The notes beneath the pieces are model-generated. The model had not been told where the DNA came from and did no database searches. It saw only the letters and a list, made by a program, of their open reading frames with translations. 64,000 bases of DNA from assembly GCA_039793685.1 (NCBI GenBank), contig JBDRAL010000012.1, positions 62,001 to 126,000 of the forward strand, read 5' to 3'. Positions 35,021-42,053 of the stretch are shown in pieces (the stretch's first letter is position 1; every line of letters starts with the position of its first letter). The stretch comes from JAAFHI01 sp039793685 (lineage in GTDB: Bacteria > Acidobacteriota > Blastocatellia > Chloracidobacteriales > Chloracidobacteriaceae). Made by a program: the position numbers and the translations under genes.

Positions 35021-36106
35021 ATGTGCCGGAAAACTTTTTTCGTCCGAAAATCGGGCTTCCTTCTCCTTTTCGTATTCGGACTGAACCTGCCGGTTCCCCC
35101 GACCAGGGCGGCGCAGGCGCCGAATATGAAGAAGATTGAAGCCGAAGCGGATTTACGCGCGGCGCAGAAGAAAATTGCCGAGGGGTTGCAGTACTTCAAG
35201 GAGGGGAAATTTCCGGAGGCGGCCTATCTGCTTCAGACCGGAATCGACGGCAAGGCCGGCACGGAGGAAGCGATGCTGGCCCTGGCTTTTTCCTACGAGG
35301 AAATCGGCCAGTCGGACAAAGCCATCAAGTATTTCCGTCAGACCCTCAAGACCACCGGCCGGAAAGACCTTGCCTATGGGGGTCTCGCAAGGTCCCTGAC
35401 CACCCAGGGGCGATACAAGGAAGCGGCGGAGGCGGCCCAATCGGCCATTGCCGGAAACCCGGAAAATCCCGAATTCCACGTCCGACTGGCGACCGCGCGG
35501 CTGTTTGAAAAGAAATTGCCGCAAGCGCTTGAATCGGCTGAAACGGCGCTGCGACTCAAACCGGACGACGAAGACGCCCTGAATGTCCGGGTGCAAATCG
35601 GGTATTTCCTTTACGCCGCGAAAGAAAACGGACGGGACGGGAAAGCAAAGACCTCCGATCCAGCGAAACGTCGGCAATTCCTGAACGAAAAAAACGCCAT
35701 CGTCGAGGACGTTCTCAAACGGATCGAGTCCTACCTGAGCGGTCCGGACGCCCGAAATCGCGAGAAATGGGAAGATATTGCAACCAGCTTCAGGAGTTTT
35801 ATCGAATTTGAAAACGACCGGGACAACTCACCGGCAAACGCGCAACGGCCCAAACTGCTCTCCGATCTCAAGCCGACCTATACCGCCGCCGCGCGGGAGC
35901 ACGAAATCAGCGGGAAGGTCATACTGACCGTTTTCATAACCGCGAAGGGCAAGGCCGGTTTCATCATTCCGGTTTCGGGATTACCGTACGGACTGACCGA
36001 AAGGGCCATTCAGGTCGTCCAGAAAGCCACGTTCCAACCGGCGCTCAGGAACGGGAAGCTGGTCCCGGCCACGGCCCGCTTTGAAATCAGCTTCAACTTC
36101 TACTGA
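35021..36106 (+). CDS. exported TPR protein with TonB-type C-terminal domain, copy 3 of 3
   Basis: A 361-residue protein. GGAGGT lies before ATG 35021; the longer ORF from 34979 adds a segment without a start signal. The signal peptide is SGFLLLFVFGLNLPVPPTRA. TPRs include GLQYFKEGKFPEAAYLLQTG, LAFSYEEIGQSDKAIKYFRQ and RSLTTQGRYKEAAEAAQSAI. The TonB-C domain ends with YGLTERAIQVVQKATFQPAL and a final aromatic FNFY, as in copy 2 (YNIY). It completes the tandem trio; the aldo/keto reductase follows after 34 nt and could be cotranscribed. Confidence 0.86.
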   Translation: MCRKTFFVRKSGFLLLFVFGLNLPVPPTRAAQAPNMKKIEAEADLRAAQKKIAEGLQYFKEGKFPEAAYLLQTGIDGKAGTEEAMLALAFSYEEIGQSDKAIKYFRQTLKTTGRKDLAYGGLARSLTTQGRYKEAAEAAQSAIAGNPENPEFHVRLATARLFEKKLPQALESAETALRLKPDDEDALNVRVQIGYFLYAAKENGRDGKAKTSDPAKRRQFLNEKNAIVEDVLKRIESYLSGPDARNREKWEDIATSFRSFIEFENDRDNSPANAQRPKLLSDLKPTYTAAAREHEISGKVILTVFITAKGKAGFIIPVSGLPYGLTERAIQVVQKATFQPALRNGKLVPATARFEISFNFY

Positions 36107-36140
36107 AAACAGCACCACACTTCTCGAAAGGAAGATCGGA

Positions 36141-37169
36141 ATGAAATTCCGCCAGCTTGGCCGTACCGGCCTGAAGGTTTCCGAAATCTGCTTCGGCACG
36201 ATGACCTTCGGGACCAACTTCTACAACATCGCCGTCGTCGATCAGGCGCTCGCCACGCAAATGACCGCGCGCTGCCTCGAAGCGGGGGTGAATTTCTTCG
36301 ACACCGCCGACGTCTATTCATTCGGCGAATCGGAAATGCTGCTCGGCAACGCCATCAAGGAAACCGGCGTCCGTCGCGACGAAGTCGTCATCGCGACGAA
36401 AGTCCGTTCGGCAATGTCCGCCGCCGCCGCCGAAGGCAAGGGCGACTTCAACAACGTCGGCCTCTCGCGTCATCACATCATGGCCGCCGTCGAAGCCAGC
36501 CTGAAGCGGCTCGGCACGGACTACATCGATCTTTATCAGGTTCACGGCTGGGACATCCGGACGCCGCTGGAAGAAACCATGCGCGCGCTCGACGACCTCG
36601 TCCGGCAGGGCAAGGTACGCTACATCGGCTGTTCCAACTGGTCGGCGCGGCATCTCGCGAAGTCGATCGCGCTCTGCCGCGAGCGCGGGTGGGAGCCGTT
36701 TGCGTCTCAGCAGGTGTACTACTCGCTGGTGGGCCGCGATCTCGAACACGAACTGATGCCGCTTTCGGTCGAGGAAGGCGTCGGCATCCTGCCGTGGTCG
36801 CCGCTCTCGGGAGGATTCCTTTCCGGCAAATTCCGCCGCGACAAGGACGCCCCGGCCGGTGCCCGCCGCGCCAACTTCGACTTCCCTCCCATCGACAACG
36901 AACGGGGTTATGACGCCGTGGAAGCGCTCTACACCGTGGCCGAACGCCGCAACGCCTCGGTCGCGCAGGTCGCCCTCGCGTGGGCGCTCGCGCAACCCGC
37001 CGTGTCGAGCATCATCATCGGGGCGAAAACGATGGAACAGCTCGACGACAACCTGAAAGCCTCCGAGGTTTCACTGACCGCCGAGGACATCGCCGAACTT
37101 TCAGCCACGACCGAACCGCGCAAGCAGTACCCCGCGTGGATGATCGAACGGCAGAACGCAAACCGATAG
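36141..37169 (+). CDS. aldo/keto reductase (YajO/PdxI-like group)
   Basis: A 342-residue (alpha/beta)8 NADP(H) oxidoreductase. AAAGGAAGAT precedes ATG 36141. Motifs: RQLGRTGLKVSEICFGTMTF, FFDTADVYSFGESEMLLGNA (catalytic Asp/Tyr), VIATKVRS (Lys), DLYQVHGWD (His), YIGCSNWSARHLAK, and C-terminal IIIGAKTMEQLDDNLKA that binds the cofactor phosphate. It is only distantly related to the enzyme at 8608. The substrate is unknown. Confidence 0.92.
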   Translation: MKFRQLGRTGLKVSEICFGTMTFGTNFYNIAVVDQALATQMTARCLEAGVNFFDTADVYSFGESEMLLGNAIKETGVRRDEVVIATKVRSAMSAAAAEGKGDFNNVGLSRHHIMAAVEASLKRLGTDYIDLYQVHGWDIRTPLEETMRALDDLVRQGKVRYIGCSNWSARHLAKSIALCRERGWEPFASQQVYYSLVGRDLEHELMPLSVEEGVGILPWSPLSGGFLSGKFRRDKDAPAGARRANFDFPPIDNERGYDAVEALYTVAERRNASVAQVALAWALAQPAVSSIIIGAKTMEQLDDNLKASEVSLTAEDIAELSATTEPRKQYPAWMIERQNANR

Positions 37170-37478
37170 AGCGGCTTGCGATGGCTTGCGACCAACTCAC
37201 CGCCGCGTGGGTGGAATATTGGACATAGCGCGTAGCCGCAGCGTTTTATGCGAGGCTACGGGAAACATGTTTCGCCGTAAAAACCCCATGAAATCAATGT
37301 TTCCACACATTTCCCCACGTCCTCGCCAAAGCGCTGCGGACGTGGGCTACATCCAATGTGCGGGCCATTCACCGTTCGGCAGGAAGGTCACCAGCAACCG
37401 AAAACGACTCTAACCTGGACGGCGGACCGGAATGGGCAAGACAATCCTTGCCGTTCCGGCTTCCCGCTTCGGGACTGG
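37170..37478. repeat. 309-bp gap with interrupted inverted repeats
   Basis: ATTGGACATAGC (37218-37229) pairs with GCTACATCCAAT (37346-37357) with one mismatch, and CGTAGCC with GGCTACG inside it. Between them are GGGAAACATG and AATGTTTCC segments. The GTGGGCTACATC box resembles GTAGCCCACAGCC in the 9836-10136 element. It may be a degenerate repeat element or a double hairpin terminator after the aldo/keto reductase. No coding region is evident. Confidence 0.5.
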
Positions 37479-37940
37479 TCAAATTTCCTGGCTGTGTTTC
37501 ACGACAAAAACGGATGATTCGCCATCCCGCTCGCAGACCACCGGGAATTCCGTGAATTTGGAAACGACCGAGGAAAACCAGCCGCCGAGAACATCATCGG
37601 CGTGTGGCGGGCCGTCGAGGGTATGAATGACGGCTCGCCCATCCGCTTCCGTAATATCGGTTCGTCCGAATCCGATGACCGCGAAGTGTTCCGAACAGGC
37701 GTCTGAAAAACGATGGACGGACGGCTCGGCGGGAAGGCAGCGTTCAAGTTCGACGGCGTCGGCGTTTCCCCACGCATCGCCGATTTCCCGCGTCACCTCG
37801 GCGACTTCCCCGCCGAACGAAGCCACCGCGTAACTGAGCATCGAGAACAAATCGTGCGGCGCGGCCATGACGCGCTTCTGATCGCCGATGAAGACCGAGC
37901 CGGCATCGCGGTCAGCGGTAAACTGGATTTCCGGATTCAT
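37479..37940 (-). CDS. hypothetical protein, 153 residues
   Basis: A plausible compact soluble protein: AGSVFIGDQKRVMAAPHDLF, SMLSYAVASFGGEVAEVTRE, ERCLPAEPSVHRFSDACSEH and a C-terminal strand pair KFTEFPVVCERDGESSVFVV. Amino-acid use is balanced and unlike the Arg/Ser-rich shadow frames on the other strand. No strong ribosome-binding site precedes ATG 37940. No signal peptide or membrane segment. The pattern of a small alpha/beta domain with spaced Cys residues loosely recalls V4R-type small-molecule-binding domains, but that is only a guess. It is convergent with the aldo/keto reductase. Confidence 0.6.
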   Translation of the reverse strand: MNPEIQFTADRDAGSVFIGDQKRVMAAPHDLFSMLSYAVASFGGEVAEVTREIGDAWGNADAVELERCLPAEPSVHRFSDACSEHFAVIGFGRTDITEADGRAVIHTLDGPPHADDVLGGWFSSVVSKFTEFPVVCERDGESSVFVVKHSQEI

Positions 37941-38182
37941 TGAGTGGAACCATCGCGGAATCAGATTGAAGAAGGATGGTTGAACTTACCCGAAACCGGC
38001 CTTCCCCGCATTGATTTTCCCCGATTCGACCAATCCGGCGAATACAGACACGCTGGTTGTACGCCGGGGCGGCTTCGTGGAGAATGCGGCTCTCCGATTC
38101 CAGTTCCGACAGCACGCAATTTGACTGTCTTTCAATTCAAAAACTCGATCGGCCACGCCCTCTTTTTCAAAAGGAGCCAACG

Positions 38183-38620
38183 ATGAGCAAGGAAAAAAGC
38201 AAACTCAAAACCCCGAAAAAGGTCGGCGGCGCAGCCCGCGAGACCTTCGACAGTTTCGTCAAACAGGCGTCCGACCAGTGGGACAACCTGATTCACAACC
38301 CCCAGTTCGTCGGCGCGCTGGCGGCCACGCTGGAACAGCCGCTCAATCTCGCCCACCGCGTACAGGAACTCGTGGGGGCGAGCCTGCGTACGATGAACAT
38401 CACCACCCGCGATGACTATCAGGCACTGATGCGCCGCCTCGACGACATCAGTGACCAGCTTGAAGACGTCATCACCCTGCTTGAACAGAACAACCGCGCC
38501 GCCGTGGAAAAAGAACGTGCCGAAGCCCGACCGACACCCAGCCCCGCCGCCAAGCCAGCCCGCAAGTCTCCCGCCAAAGCCGCGGCCAAAGCTCCGGCCA
38601 AGCGGGCCAAAAAATCCTGA
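38183..38620 (+). CDS. phasin-like / PHA granule-associated protein
   Basis: A 145-residue protein. AAGGAG precedes ATG 38183. The amphipathic helical core has AARETFDSFVKQASDQWDNL and LAHRVQELVGASLRTMNITT, then DDYQALMRRLDDISDQLEDV, the usual oligomerisation heptads of short phasins. The tail is Ala/Lys/Pro-rich (KPARKSPAKAAAKAPAKRAK), as in PhaF/PhaI-type granule proteins that contact DNA. It probably coats storage granules or acts as a general helical scaffold; no pha synthase gene is in the window. The DUF3810 ORF follows immediately in another frame. Confidence 0.6.
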   Translation: MSKEKSKLKTPKKVGGAARETFDSFVKQASDQWDNLIHNPQFVGALAATLEQPLNLAHRVQELVGASLRTMNITTRDDYQALMRRLDDISDQLEDVITLLEQNNRAAVEKERAEARPTPSPAAKPARKSPAKAAAKAPAKRAKKS

Positions 38621-38654
38621 ACGGCGCAGGACGTTCATCCGGTGGGCGGCAGCG

Positions 38655-39716
38655 GTGGTCGTGCCGCTCACGGCCTACGCCCTTCAATCGCTGGCCCACC
38701 GGTTTCCCCGCGCCGTCGAAAACACCTACACCCGCGGCCTCTATCCCTACGTCGCCCGGACGCTCTCCTTCTTTTCAAGGTGGGTGACGTTTTCGCTTGC
38801 CGAAATCCTGGTTTTTCTCGGCGTTCTGCTGGCGGTCGGTCTGCTCGGATATCGCGCCGCCACGCTTTTCCGAAAAAAGAAGTCGTGGACGGTCATTTTT
38901 TCGCATGACGCGCCACGCCTGTGCATCGCCCTCGGCGTTGCGTTCCACCTGTTTCTGCTGTTGTGGGGATTCAACTACGCGCGGGTATCGGCCTATGAAA
39001 ACTTCGGGATCAGCCGCCAGAAAGGCAGTGCCGACGAACTTGAACGCGTCTGCCGCGAACTCGTCGAAGCCGCCAACGACAACCGCCGACAATGCACCGT
39101 CGAAGCGGATGACGAACGCGGCAGCCGCCTGCCGATGACGCGCGCCGAGATGACGCGCCTGCTCGACGAGGCGTACCGGACGATTCCCGAACTCAACTAC
39201 ATCGCCTCTGGAACATTCGCCCCGGCCAAACCGGTCCTGATGTCGGAGCAGATGTCGAAAGCACGCATCGGCGGCGTCTTTTCTCCCGTCACGAACGAGC
39301 CGAACTACAACGCCAACCAGCCGGATTGCGAAATTCCCTTCACGGTCGCGCACGAGATGGCGCACCAGCGCGGTTTCGCCTTCGAGGACGAGGCCAACTT
39401 CATCGCCTTTCTGGTCTGCACCCGCGCCAATCACCCCTACCTGCGCTATTCCGGCTATCTGATGGCCGCGCGCTACTGCCTGTCCGACCTCGCCGAAGAC
39501 CAGAACCGTCTCGACGCCGTCCGCAAACTCGTCAGCCCCGAACAAAGACAGGACTGGCGCGCGATTTCGAAGTTCTGGGCCAGATACCAGGGCACGATCA
39601 GCCGCGTCTCGCAATCGGTCAACAATGCCTACCTCAAGGCCAACCACGTCGAATCCGGCACCCTCAGCTACAGCCAGGTGGTGGATTTGATTGTGGGCTG
39701 GCGGCGGAAGAAGTAG
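38655..39716 (+). CDS. DUF3810 membrane metalloprotease-like protein, start uncertain
   Basis: About 350 residues. Three N-terminal membrane segments (AAAVVVPLTAYALQSLA, VTFSLAEILVFLGVLLAVGL, LCIALGVAFHLFLLLWGF) precede the conserved domain with ISRQKGSADELERVCRELV, SKARIGGVFSPVTNEPNYNA and the zinc-type motif TVAHEMAHQRGFAFEDEANF. HEMAH plus the downstream Glu suggests a gluzincin-like active site. The frame has no ATG near the N-terminus: GTG 38655 and GTG 38661 cut into the first helix, and upstream starts fall inside the phasin gene. The true start may be a rare codon or coupled initiation; 38655 is a placeholder. Confidence 0.78.
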   Translation: MVVPLTAYALQSLAHRFPRAVENTYTRGLYPYVARTLSFFSRWVTFSLAEILVFLGVLLAVGLLGYRAATLFRKKKSWTVIFSHDAPRLCIALGVAFHLFLLLWGFNYARVSAYENFGISRQKGSADELERVCRELVEAANDNRRQCTVEADDERGSRLPMTRAEMTRLLDEAYRTIPELNYIASGTFAPAKPVLMSEQMSKARIGGVFSPVTNEPNYNANQPDCEIPFTVAHEMAHQRGFAFEDEANFIAFLVCTRANHPYLRYSGYLMAARYCLSDLAEDQNRLDAVRKLVSPEQRQDWRAISKFWARYQGTISRVSQSVNNAYLKANHVESGTLSYSQVVDLIVGWRRKK

Positions 39717-39842
39717 TTAGCGGAGAGTAGTTAGCAGTTAGTGTTTAGTAGTTAGTGGTTGGCACCGTTCGCCACGATGGCTTCTTTCTATTGGGGACTC
39801 GCCACCATGCAGTGCTAACTGCTATCCACTAACAACTATTCC
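39715..39842. repeat. heptamer inverted repeat, AGTAGTT family
   Basis: The left arm is AGTAGTT/AGCAGTT/AGTGTTT/AGTAGTT/AGTGGTT with exact period 7, beginning in the TAG stop of the DUF3810 gene. The right arm (39811-39842, GTGCTAACTGCTATCCACTA) is the diverged complement, with a spacer of about 50 nt. The following 39843-40107 leader of tonB contains no gene or site that I can support. Confidence 0.85.
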
Positions 39843-40107
39843 GGGAACCTTTCCCGTTTTCCGGTGTCAATAGCCCACGAACCAAATGGTACGGTCCTGA
39901 ATCATAGAACCTGACGGACCGGCGACAGTCGCCAAACCGGGCGACGGTCGAAACGAACTTCCCCCGCGCTGGAGCGGGTCGAAGTCAACCACGTCGTACG
40001 CCACACAACCGAGCGTCCGCGCCCGAATTGCGCCTTGTCGCCAATCCGGGGTTGGTCGCGGCGTGCCCGAAAACGACCGAAACGGCTCAGAATTGAAGGA
40101 GAAAAAC

Positions 40108-40896
40108 ATGTTCGAACATCTGGTGGAATCCACGACGCACAAGCAGGAAACGAGCCGCCGCTCGCTTTACACGCTCGGGACGCTCGCCCTGTGGGTCACG
40201 GCCTTTACCGGCGTCGCCGCGTGGCAGGTCTGGGCCTATGCCGCCGATCTCAATCAGGTTTCCGAGCAACTCACCTTGCTCGCGCCACCGCCGCCAGCGC
40301 CCGCCCCGCCACCGCCATCGGGGCAGAAAACGGCGAATCCGACACCAAAAAACGCGGTGGTGGTGACAGACCAACCACCCGTGCGGATTCCCGACAAAAT
40401 CCAGGAAACACCGAAAGCAGTCGTACTTCCTTCGCGTCAAATGGATAACACCCCGGGCGATCCCGGAACCATTGGCGGGATGACCGGAGGATTCACCGGA
40501 GGACAGCCGGGCGGGAGCCTCGACGGCGTTCTCGGCAGTCCCGGAGACGGCGATGCCCCTCCCCCTCCGCCGCAACCGGTAAAGCCCGATCCGCCGGTTC
40601 AGAGCGGACCGGTCCGCAAGAGCGAGGGCGTCCTGCGCGGCAACGCGCTCAACAAGGTCACGCCCGCCTACCCGCCAATTGCCAAGCAGACCAGCATTTC
40701 GGGCGACGTGACGGTGGAAGTCCTGATTGATGAAAGCGGTCGCGTGGTGAGCGCCCGCGCGGTGAGCGGTCCGGCGCTGCTGCAACAGGCCGCCGTCTCG
40801 GCCGCGCGTGGCTGGTCGTTTCGTCCGACGCTGCTCAACGGCCAGGCCGTGAAAGTCACCGGCGCGATTACGTTCCGGTTCAATCTGGGGAATTAG
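40108..40896 (+). CDS. tonB: TonB-family energy transducer
   Basis: A 262-residue protein with AAGGAG 7 nt before ATG 40108. The order is a cytoplasmic N-terminus (HKQETSRRSLYTLG), one inner-membrane anchor near 28-50 (TLALWVTAFTGVAAWQVWAY), a periplasmic Pro-rich spacer (APPPPAPAPPPPSG, PPPPPQPVKPDPPV) with a Gly-rich insert, and a TonB-C domain (TPAYPPIAKQTSISGDVTVE, ARGWSFRPTLLNGQAVKVTG). It transmits proton-motive force to outer-membrane TonB-dependent receptors. No exbB/exbD genes are adjacent. It differs from the three TPR/TonB-C proteins by having the anchor and spacer. Its TAG stop abuts a heptamer repeat. Confidence 0.9.
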   Translation: MFEHLVESTTHKQETSRRSLYTLGTLALWVTAFTGVAAWQVWAYAADLNQVSEQLTLLAPPPPAPAPPPPSGQKTANPTPKNAVVVTDQPPVRIPDKIQETPKAVVLPSRQMDNTPGDPGTIGGMTGGFTGGQPGGSLDGVLGSPGDGDAPPPPPQPVKPDPPVQSGPVRKSEGVLRGNALNKVTPAYPPIAKQTSISGDVTVEVLIDESGRVVSARAVSGPALLQQAAVSAARGWSFRPTLLNGQAVKVTGAITFRFNLGN

Positions 40897-40949
40897 CGGT
40901 CAGTGGTCAGTGGCCAGCCGTCAGTCTTGAAGAACTGGCCGCTGGCCAC
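40897..40949. repeat. heptamer repeat, GGTCAGT family
   Basis: GGTCAGT/GGTCAGT/GGCCAGC/CGTCAGT begins right after the TAG stop of tonB. A short partial complement (ACTGGCCGCTGGCCAC) follows about 20 nt later. It is the shortest of the heptamer elements and could fold as a hairpin at the end of the tonB transcript. Confidence 0.75.
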
Positions 40950-40988
40950 GAATTCGGAGAAGTTCGGCAACCGACCGAGCCGCCCGGT

Positions 40989-41243
40989 TCATTCGGTTGA
41001 ACACGCGGCGGGCACTTCGGCACTGAAGGATTCGAAGTCATCCAGTTTTCGCTTGAGCGTGGAGAGCGCGAGTCCGAGCGCCTTCGCGGTTTTGGTCTGA
41101 TTTTGGTGCAGTTTCTTGTAGACCGAGGCGATGTGACGTCGTTCAACCTCCGCGACGGTCGGGATTTCATCTTCCGGACCATGGGCGCTGCCGACTGCCG
41201 ACGGGGCGAAGACCGGCGCGCGCGCGTCCGAAAGGGCGGGCAC
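40989..41243 (-). CDS. orphan Fis-type HTH protein or truncated NtrC-family regulator tail
   Basis: An 84-residue ORF with a GTG start. Residues 33-72 read EVERRHIASVYKKLHQNQTK and TAKALGLALSTLKRKLDDF, the Fis-type HTH found at the C-terminus of sigma-54-dependent activators. No AAA+ or receiver domain precedes it. Upstream on this strand the DNA is occupied by a plausible plus-strand ORF (41266-41667), so a normal regulator cannot be present. It may be a gene relic or a small stand-alone DNA-binding protein. The low-complexity N-terminus favours a relic. Confidence 0.5.
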   Translation of the reverse strand: MPALSDARAPVFAPSAVGSAHGPEDEIPTVAEVERRHIASVYKKLHQNQTKTAKALGLALSTLKRKLDDFESFSAEVPAACSTE

Positions 41244-41265
41244 GAGCCGGGGAAAACTTCTACTG

Positions 41266-41667
41266 GTGAATCAGGCCGACGGCGCGCCGACCATCCGGTT
41301 CGGCATTCACCCCGGACAGGTGCGTTCAATCGTGCTGGTTGAGGAAATTTTGTTGAAACCCGACGGCGACCGGCCGGGCCTCGGATTGGTCCGCGACGAG
41401 GCGTTCCTGATTCGGGACCTGCTGCGCGACTGGACCGGAATTCCCACTCGCATCGACGGCGAAACGCGCTTCGTGAGGCTTCAACCGTCACCGGACGTCG
41501 AGTTTTTATTCCCAGTGGACGGCCTCATCCGGCTCGCGCCAATTCCCGCGTCCTACACGCCGGTCCCCCCGCCGTCGGAGGGTGTCCGCGCCAATGCCTT
41601 CCACGGTTTTTTCCACTTCAACGACGGCATTCTGGCCTTGGCGAAATGGTCGTCCGAAGACCACTGA
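41266..41667 (+). CDS. diverged CheW-like protein, N-terminus uncertain
   Basis: 133 residues from GTG 41266; homology-like sequence seems to begin a few codons earlier (GKLLLVNQAD), where only a CTG start exists. The frame is closed upstream by TGA at 41134. GAPTIRFGIHPGQVRSIVLV fits the first CheW beta-strands and the V-R-SI region. EFLFPVDGLIRLAPIPASYT, PPPSEGVRANAFHGFF and NDGILALAKW follow the CheW C-terminal order. It is short for CheW (usually 150-170). No other chemotaxis gene is nearby. It may be a remnant, given the orphan HTH beside it. Confidence 0.45.
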   Translation: MNQADGAPTIRFGIHPGQVRSIVLVEEILLKPDGDRPGLGLVRDEAFLIRDLLRDWTGIPTRIDGETRFVRLQPSPDVEFLFPVDGLIRLAPIPASYTPVPPPSEGVRANAFHGFFHFNDGILALAKWSSEDH

Positions 41668-41677
41668 TCGCGACGAG

Positions 41678-41880
41678 GGAGCGCGCGCTTCCAGCGCGCA
41701 AGTTTCCAACAACCACATAACCGCCGCGAACATGACCGTTCGCGGCGGTTTTCTTTTGGACTTCTTCTCCGAAATTCCGCCTCGCCTTCAAAAAATGAAC
41801 GGTAGGAAAAATTTCCTCTTGTAAATTTTTCAGTGTCGGCGTGGCTTTCGGACGCGCTTCGTCAAGCGCCGATTTTCGAC
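41678..41880 (+). repeat. 203-bp direct repeat, copy 1, downstream of the caspase gene
   Basis: Identical in length and in all but two bases to 44361-44563. It starts with GGAGCGCGCGCTTCCAGC, contains a strong terminator hairpin, and ends at CGCCGATTTTCGAC. The two copies enclose the caspase-parvulin gene, both in plus orientation. Beyond the repeat the sequences diverge at once. Confidence 0.95.
41719..41757 (+). terminator. intrinsic terminator hairpin in repeat copy 1
   Basis: AACCGCCGCGAAC pairs with GTTCGCGGCGGTT around a short ATGACC loop and is followed by TTCTTTT. It would stop transcription from the CheW-like ORF. The same structure is at 44402-44440 in copy 2. From here to 42053 no gene is visible. 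Confidence 0.8.
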
Positions 41881-42053
41881 ACCGATAACTTTACACGAGG
41901 AAAAATTTTCGGAGCCGCGCCTGAAGTCCGGACACTTTATGAAAACCCGTGTGGTTTCACCTCGAGATCGGTTTTCGTCCCATAGACGAAGACAGTTTCG
42001 ACCTTAATTTGCGGGGGAATTTGAAAAGTGCCCCGACAATAGGGGGTCGGCAT

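Noticed and set aside
39867..40142. A 91-codon minus-strand ORF upstream of tonB
   Set aside because: No ribosome-binding site, no recognisable composition, and it overlaps the tonB start region.
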